Assembly (NCBI GenBank): GCA_963766995.1 | Contig: CAVYCE010000003.1 | Span: 372,001 to 436,000, forward strand | Direction of reading: 5' to 3' | From: Bog-473 sp963766995 | GTDB lineage: Bacteria; Actinomycetota; Acidimicrobiia; Acidimicrobiales; RAAP-2 | Length of the DNA stretch: 64,000 nt | In this document: piece by piece, positions 60,211 to 64,000 of the stretch | Position numbering within the stretch: the stretch's first letter is position 1 | Layout: each line of letters opens with the position of its first letter | Position numbers and translations under genes: made by a program | Notes under the pieces: generated by a model | What the model was told of the DNA's origin: nothing | What the model saw: only the letters and a program-made list of their open reading frames with translations | Database searches by the model: none

Positions 60211-61779
60211 GTGATGCCTCCGTCTCGCGACCACGCCATGGATCACTTCGTCCTGGTCATGTTCGAGAATCGCTCCTTCGACAATTTGCTGGGCCGCCTC
60301 TACGCGCCGGGTGAAGTGCCGTCGTTTGAAGGCGTGCTGGGCCGGGACCTGAGCAACCCCATTCCCGAGTGGGCCGAGCACCAGATGGAAGGGGGACACG
60401 TCCCCTATGGCATCGCCGAGTCTATGGATACGCCCAATCCCGATCCGGGCGAGGAGTACCACCACACCAATACGCAGCTCTTTAACCGCCTGGACGAGAT
60501 CAACCGTTTCAAGGACGCCATGGGCATGGTGGCCCCGTTCAATGCGCCCGATGCGGGTCAGGTCCCCACCATGGATGGCTTCGTGACCGACTACATCAGC
60601 TTCCTCACCGTGGAATACGGGCGCCAACCCACCGTCGACGAATACCGACAGATCATGACCGGCTACACCCCCGATCAGGTGCCGGTGCTCAGCCAGCTGG
60701 CTCGCGGTTTCGGCGTCTTCGACCATTGGTTCAGCGAAGTGCCGTCGCAGACGCTGTGCAATCGCTCCTTCTGGACGTCGGCCACTTCGTCGGGCTTTGT
60801 GGTCAACCGTCCCATGACCAACTTCATGCGCCACAATGCGGCCGAGACCATCTTCGATCGGCTGGAAGAGCACGGCAAGACGTGGAAGGTCTATGTGCTC
60901 GAACCCGACCCTGTGTCCTTCACCGGCATGCTGCACATGGCGCGCCTGCATGAGCGCTTCGCCACCCACTTCGTCCCTTTCGCCGAGTTCGAACGGGACA
61001 GCGCCGCCGGCACATTGCCCGACTTCTCCATGATCGAGCCCAACTTGTTGGCGGGCCACAGCGACTATCACCCCGCCTTCAGCCGCGCCCTCATCACCGG
61101 TGTCGACATCCCCATCGATCCCCCTTCATCCATCCTGGCCGGCGAGGCCTTCTTGGCTCGCATCTATGACGCCCTGCGGTCGGCTCGTTCCGACACCGGC
61201 TCCAACGCTTTCAACACCACGCTGCTCATCGGCTGGGACGAGCCCGGTGGCACCTACGACCACGTGCCTCCCGGTCCGGTGCCGCCTCCCGATGCCTCGG
61301 CGCCGACGGGACAGCTGGCCTTCGGGTTCGACCGCTCTGGGTATCGAGTACCGGCCATCATCGTGTCGCCCTGGGTGGCCGAGCACACCGTGCTGACCGA
61401 TGAGTACCGCCACACCTCCATGCTGGCCACCCTGCGGTCGGTGTGGGATTTGGGCCCGCCCTTCACCGCCCGCGATGGAGCAGCCCGCACCTTTGACCAT
61501 GTGTTCGATCTGGAGGAGCCGCGCCATCCTGACTCATGGCCCGTGGTGGCGGCGTTGCCCGTCCCTCCCTTTCAAGAGGAGAAGGTGGCCGCCGGTCAGG
61601 CCTTCAGCATGCTCGGTCGGCATCTCTGCCATGGGCTGATGGAGCATGAGCGCCACTTGCGCGGCGAGGCGCCGAGCGTTCCCTCTGACATTTTGCCTGA
61701 GGTCTCACCCACGCTGGCCCTCGATATCGTCCATCGCATGGGGCGTCGCCTGTTTCCGAAGTTGGCGCGGAAAAGCTAA
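60211..61779 (+). CDS. phosphoesterase family protein (phospholipase C/acid phosphatase-like)
   Basis: 522 residues, 6 bases after the previous gene. The phosphoesterase signature V-M-F-E-N-R-S-F-D-N is at the N-terminus, followed by G-H-S-D-Y-H-P, W-D-E-P-G-G-T-Y-D-H and V-S-P-W-V-A as metal/catalytic segments. It matches the alkaline-phosphatase-like phospholipase C/AcpA superfamily. Unusually, no signal peptide is seen, so it may act in the cytoplasm. It could hydrolyse a phospholipid headgroup or a sugar phosphate. Confidence 0.87.
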   Translation: MMPPSRDHAMDHFVLVMFENRSFDNLLGRLYAPGEVPSFEGVLGRDLSNPIPEWAEHQMEGGHVPYGIAESMDTPNPDPGEEYHHTNTQLFNRLDEINRFKDAMGMVAPFNAPDAGQVPTMDGFVTDYISFLTVEYGRQPTVDEYRQIMTGYTPDQVPVLSQLARGFGVFDHWFSEVPSQTLCNRSFWTSATSSGFVVNRPMTNFMRHNAAETIFDRLEEHGKTWKVYVLEPDPVSFTGMLHMARLHERFATHFVPFAEFERDSAAGTLPDFSMIEPNLLAGHSDYHPAFSRALITGVDIPIDPPSSILAGEAFLARIYDALRSARSDTGSNAFNTTLLIGWDEPGGTYDHVPPGPVPPPDASAPTGQLAFGFDRSGYRVPAIIVSPWVAEHTVLTDEYRHTSMLATLRSVWDLGPPFTARDGAARTFDHVFDLEEPRHPDSWPVVAALPVPPFQEEKVAAGQAFSMLGRHLCHGLMEHERHLRGEAPSVPSDILPEVSPTLALDIVHRMGRRLFPKLARKS

Positions 61780-62513
61780 GCCGTCTTGCTCGGTGCGCCT
61801 GAGACGGTGGTCAGGTCGGACAGAGCCGTTCGAATGAACCCAGAGAGCTCGGTAATGCTCGGCGTGCCCGGTGCTTCCAACACAAAGTCGCCGCCGAACT
61901 CGCCCTGCTTGAAGATAATCAGGTCGACGCCCAGCGTCTGCCCTTGCGCGGTGAACGACATGGCATAGGACCGCGTCGAGCGCGCCAGGGCCGGGAAGGC
62001 CAGCTTCGTGACTCGGGAGCGCACCGTCTTTCCGGCGGCGACGACGCTGACGGACTTACAGCCCTTGAGGAGATGCGCGGCCTGCTTGAAAGCGTCGGTG
62101 GCCAGCGCACCCGACTGCAGGTTCTCGGTCAGGATCTGCGATTCGTTGTCGGTGTAACTCCCACTCACCTCATTACTGCCCTGGCCGACGTGCGGGTGCT
62201 TAATGTCGGCCAGACAGCCGCCGGCCTTGGTCTTGGATTTGGTCTTGGGCGCCGTGTAGGTGGACCAGCCAGCGGGAAATTGCGACGGCCGCAGCAACTT
62301 GGCTCGCAGTTGCGACTTCGTGATGGTGCGGGCATGGGTGGATGCTCCCGCTCCGCCCGTCCCCACGGCCGACGCCACCATGCAGGCCACACCAACGGCG
62401 ATGACGGTCACACCACTACGCCGTGCCGGTCTGCGGGCCACGTCGCCTTCTCGTAGTCGAATCGGATGCTGCACCATGACGGTACGAAAACGTACTCTGA
62501 AGGTGGTGCTCAC
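61776..62513 (-). CDS. secreted protein of unknown function
   Basis: 245 residues; GTG at 62513 overlaps the stop of gatD. A signal/anchor segment is at residues about 34-57, then a Lys-rich start of the mature part. A pattern of three Cys and A-L-A-R-S-T-R-S-Y-A-M-S-F-T suggests a soluble lipoprotein/sensor-like domain such as those outside the membrane in PknH-type proteins; the match is weak. Its stop codon overlaps the stop codon of the convergent phosphoesterase (CTAA). Confidence 0.65.
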   Translation of the reverse strand: MSTTFRVRFRTVMVQHPIRLREGDVARRPARRSGVTVIAVGVACMVASAVGTGGAGASTHARTITKSQLRAKLLRPSQFPAGWSTYTAPKTKSKTKAGGCLADIKHPHVGQGSNEVSGSYTDNESQILTENLQSGALATDAFKQAAHLLKGCKSVSVVAAGKTVRSRVTKLAFPALARSTRSYAMSFTAQGQTLGVDLIIFKQGEFGGDFVLEAPGTPSITELSGFIRTALSDLTTVSGAPSKTA

Positions 62514-63319
62514 TCTCGGCGCACCTTGCGCCGAGAGAATGCACCGGCTGTGTGGGAACGCGCATGTGTGTGGGCCTGAGTCGAAGCCAGCCGCTCCTCA
62601 CGAAGAGAATGGGCAGCATGGTCATCTAGGAGACTGAGCAAGTGGGCGTCCACGCCGAGCGCCCAAGCCAAGAGCACGTCAGCCAATTCCGGATTCCGGG
62701 CCAAAACCGGCCCATGGAGATAGGTGCCGACCACCCGGCCCAGCACCGCCCCTTCGGTGCCGTCACCGCCACCATTCCCGATGCCCATGCCATCGCTCAC
62801 CCGCGCCAACGGAACGGCGCCCTCGTCCAATGTGGTGCGACCGCCGTGATTCTCAAACCCGCTCAACGTGGGGAGCGCAGCCCACCCGGCGATGGCGCGG
62901 GCCTCGTCGCTGATATCGGCCGTCACCTCGCCCACGGCACGCGGGCCCTCGCCCTTGCTGGTCGTGATGGGCAACAACCTGAGCCCATCGTGCGCGGTGC
63001 CATCAGCGCCCGGAAAGGTATGTCCCACTATTTGATATCCGGCGCACACGGCCAACACGACGGCGCCGTCGCCTACCCGTCGGGACAGGGTGCCGTCGTC
63101 AAGCAACGCCCGGGCCGCCCGCACCTGCGGACCATCCTCGCCCCCGCCCAGGCAGTAGATGTCGGCATCGGGCAACGGCCTGGTCGAGTCCGCCTGGAGC
63201 AGCTCCGTGTCCACGCCACGCCACTCGGCTCGCTTGGACACGATCAACCCATTCCCGCCGTCGCCGTAGGTCCCGAGCAGGTCGGGATACACGACCGCGA
63301 CGCGAAGGTGGCCGTTCAC
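62510..63319 (-). CDS. gatD: GatD glutamine amidotransferase for lipid II
   Basis: 269 residues. The CobB/CobQ-type class I amidotransferase core contains the nucleophile Cys in V-L-A-V-C-A-G-Y-Q and the His of G-T-Y-L-H-G-P-V-L. GTG overlaps the stop of murT (GTGA). GatD supplies ammonia from glutamine to MurT for amidation of D-iGlu in lipid II at the membrane inner face. Confidence 0.92.
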   Translation of the reverse strand: MNGHLRVAVVYPDLLGTYGDGGNGLIVSKRAEWRGVDTELLQADSTRPLPDADIYCLGGGEDGPQVRAARALLDDGTLSRRVGDGAVVLAVCAGYQIVGHTFPGADGTAHDGLRLLPITTSKGEGPRAVGEVTADISDEARAIAGWAALPTLSGFENHGGRTTLDEGAVPLARVSDGMGIGNGGGDGTEGAVLGRVVGTYLHGPVLARNPELADVLLAWALGVDAHLLSLLDDHAAHSLREERLASTQAHTHARSHTAGAFSRRKVRRE

Positions 63320-64000
63320 GCTGACATGGTGGCGTTCGAGCTGCTCGCCATCGTCGCAGGATCCACCTCGGTACCCATCGCCAACAGCTCGTTGAAGGCG
63401 GTGTAATTCCCGATGACGTCAACGATGGTGCCGTCGGGATGACCCTCGGCATCATCGTGGGCGGCCATGCGGATGGCCGTGCGGGTATCGGTGTCCATGA
63501 TGTGGTCGACCCCCCCGTAATGGAGGCGCACCGAAAGGTCACGGCAACGATCGCCGGTAGCGGTGACCTGCCGTCCCCGCAGGCGCTCGAAAGGAACGTC
63601 CCATAGCCAGCTCGGGTCAGCCCCGTCGGCCACCCGTGCATTAATGGAGACCACCACCGCACCCGCTTCGTCGGCCACCAGGTCCAACAACTCGCTCCAA
63701 CCGGCTGGATTCTTGGCCAACATGAGCCGCGCCGTGACCTCGCCGTACTGGCGCAACGTGAAACGGCCGGCCACATGGTCCACCGCAGCCATGACCGCCA
63801 GGGCGACACCGGGATCCACGCCATGTTGTTCCGCCGCCACCGCAGCCATCAACGCATTGGCCTGATTGAAGCGGCCGGGCAACGCCAGAGCAATCACGTG
63901 GCGGCGACCATCGGCCCACTCTCCAGTTCCCTTCCTGTCGTTGTCACTGCGCAGGGTGGCGATCGGCAGCGGTCGATGGAACCCACACCCTGACTCGCAA
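63316..64000 (-). CDS. murT: MurT lipid II isoglutaminyl synthase (5' end beyond window)
   Basis: About 227 residues of the C-terminal part are visible; the start lies beyond the right edge. The sequence begins with a Cys pair (C-E-S-G-C-G) as in the MurT zinc ribbon, followed by L-P-G-R-F-N-Q-A-N-A and the MurT-type C-terminal domain, ending with D-V-I-G-N-Y-T-A-F-N-E-L. MurT is a Mur-ligase-like ATPase that, with GatD, amidates peptidoglycan precursors. The two genes overlap by four bases. Confidence 0.9.
   Translation of the reverse strand, partial: CESGCGFHRPLPIATLRSDNDRKGTGEWADGRRHVIALALPGRFNQANALMAAVAAEQHGVDPGVALAVMAAVDHVAGRFTLRQYGEVTARLMLAKNPAGWSELLDLVADEAGAVVVSINARVADGADPSWLWDVPFERLRGRQVTATGDRCRDLSVRLHYGGVDHIMDTDTRTAIRMAAHDDAEGHPDGTIVDVIGNYTAFNELLAMGTEVDPATMASSSNATMSA

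Overview
The window is high-GC, densely packed DNA from an actinomycete. Several traits suggest a member of or near the class Acidimicrobiia: the MurT/GatD pair at the right edge, the Thr/Pro-rich anchored proteins, secreted proteins with 'DGGVFAFGDA'-type repeats, and many Vgb/BNR-propeller secreted proteins. This placement comes from gene style only; no marker phylogeny was possible.

Layout. 1-4 kb: a minus-strand group of secreted or anchored proteins around an ECF sigma factor that is frameshifted as read. 4-9 kb: two divergent ABC-F ATPases, a class III cyclase and a ClpC-N-domain protein. 9-19 kb: a phytoene-dehydrogenase-like oxidoreductase, a frameshifted serine hydrolase, RidA, an L,D-transpeptidase, a secreted glycoside hydrolase, then a lipid-catabolism-like set (thiolase, SDR, Baeyer-Villiger-type monooxygenase) in which thiolase and monooxygenase are both frameshifted. 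19-25 kb: an ECF42-type sigma factor with its DGPF partner, SnoaL-like protein, TrmA/RlmD methyltransferase, a CzrA-type ArsR regulator with a cation diffusion facilitator, and a secreted lipase. 25.1-26.4 kb: DAHP synthase behind a leader peptide reading M-Y-W-W-F and a complete transcription attenuator, the clearest regulatory system in the window. 26.4-32 kb: MarR regulator with a 22-bp-spaced direct-repeat operator candidate, MDR reductase, secreted proteins and a NiCoT nickel/cobalt permease. 32.2-34 kb: a GNAT relic and an intact IS3-family element with 17-bp inverted repeats and a 3-bp target duplication. 34-36 kb: FkbM methyltransferase and a HicAB toxin-antitoxin module.

35.9-43.2 kb is a 7.3-kb integrative element in a tRNA-Val(CAC) gene. 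A tyrosine recombinase and an excisionase lie at its right end, 17-bp core repeats mark both ends, and the displaced 3' half of the original tRNA remains at the left end. Its cargo is about seven uncharacterised genes, including a protein with an RNxxxH (HEPN-like) motif, a two-gene overlapping unit resembling toxin-antitoxin modules, and membrane-tailed proteins. It is a candidate small defence or effector island.

43.4-49.7 kb holds two giant secreted paralogues with Ig-like repeats that share a nearly identical 0.93-kb 3' segment. 50.6-57.5 kb is a TetR-controlled, translationally overlapped four-gene lipid operon: fatty acyl-CoA reductase fused to a HAD phosphatase, a zinc-type MDR dehydrogenase, a LarA/DUF2088 nickel-racemase-like protein and a PlsC acyltransferase. 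Together these imply an unassigned alkyl-lipid or ether-lipid pathway. The rest is a secreted esterase, a GH99/WbsX-like secreted protein, a phosphoesterase, a secreted protein and GatD/MurT, which amidate lipid II.

Several single-base frameshifts and two apparent start-codon losses (most of them in the first 21 kb) mean that either the assembly has local errors or several genes are decaying. Each is described individually.
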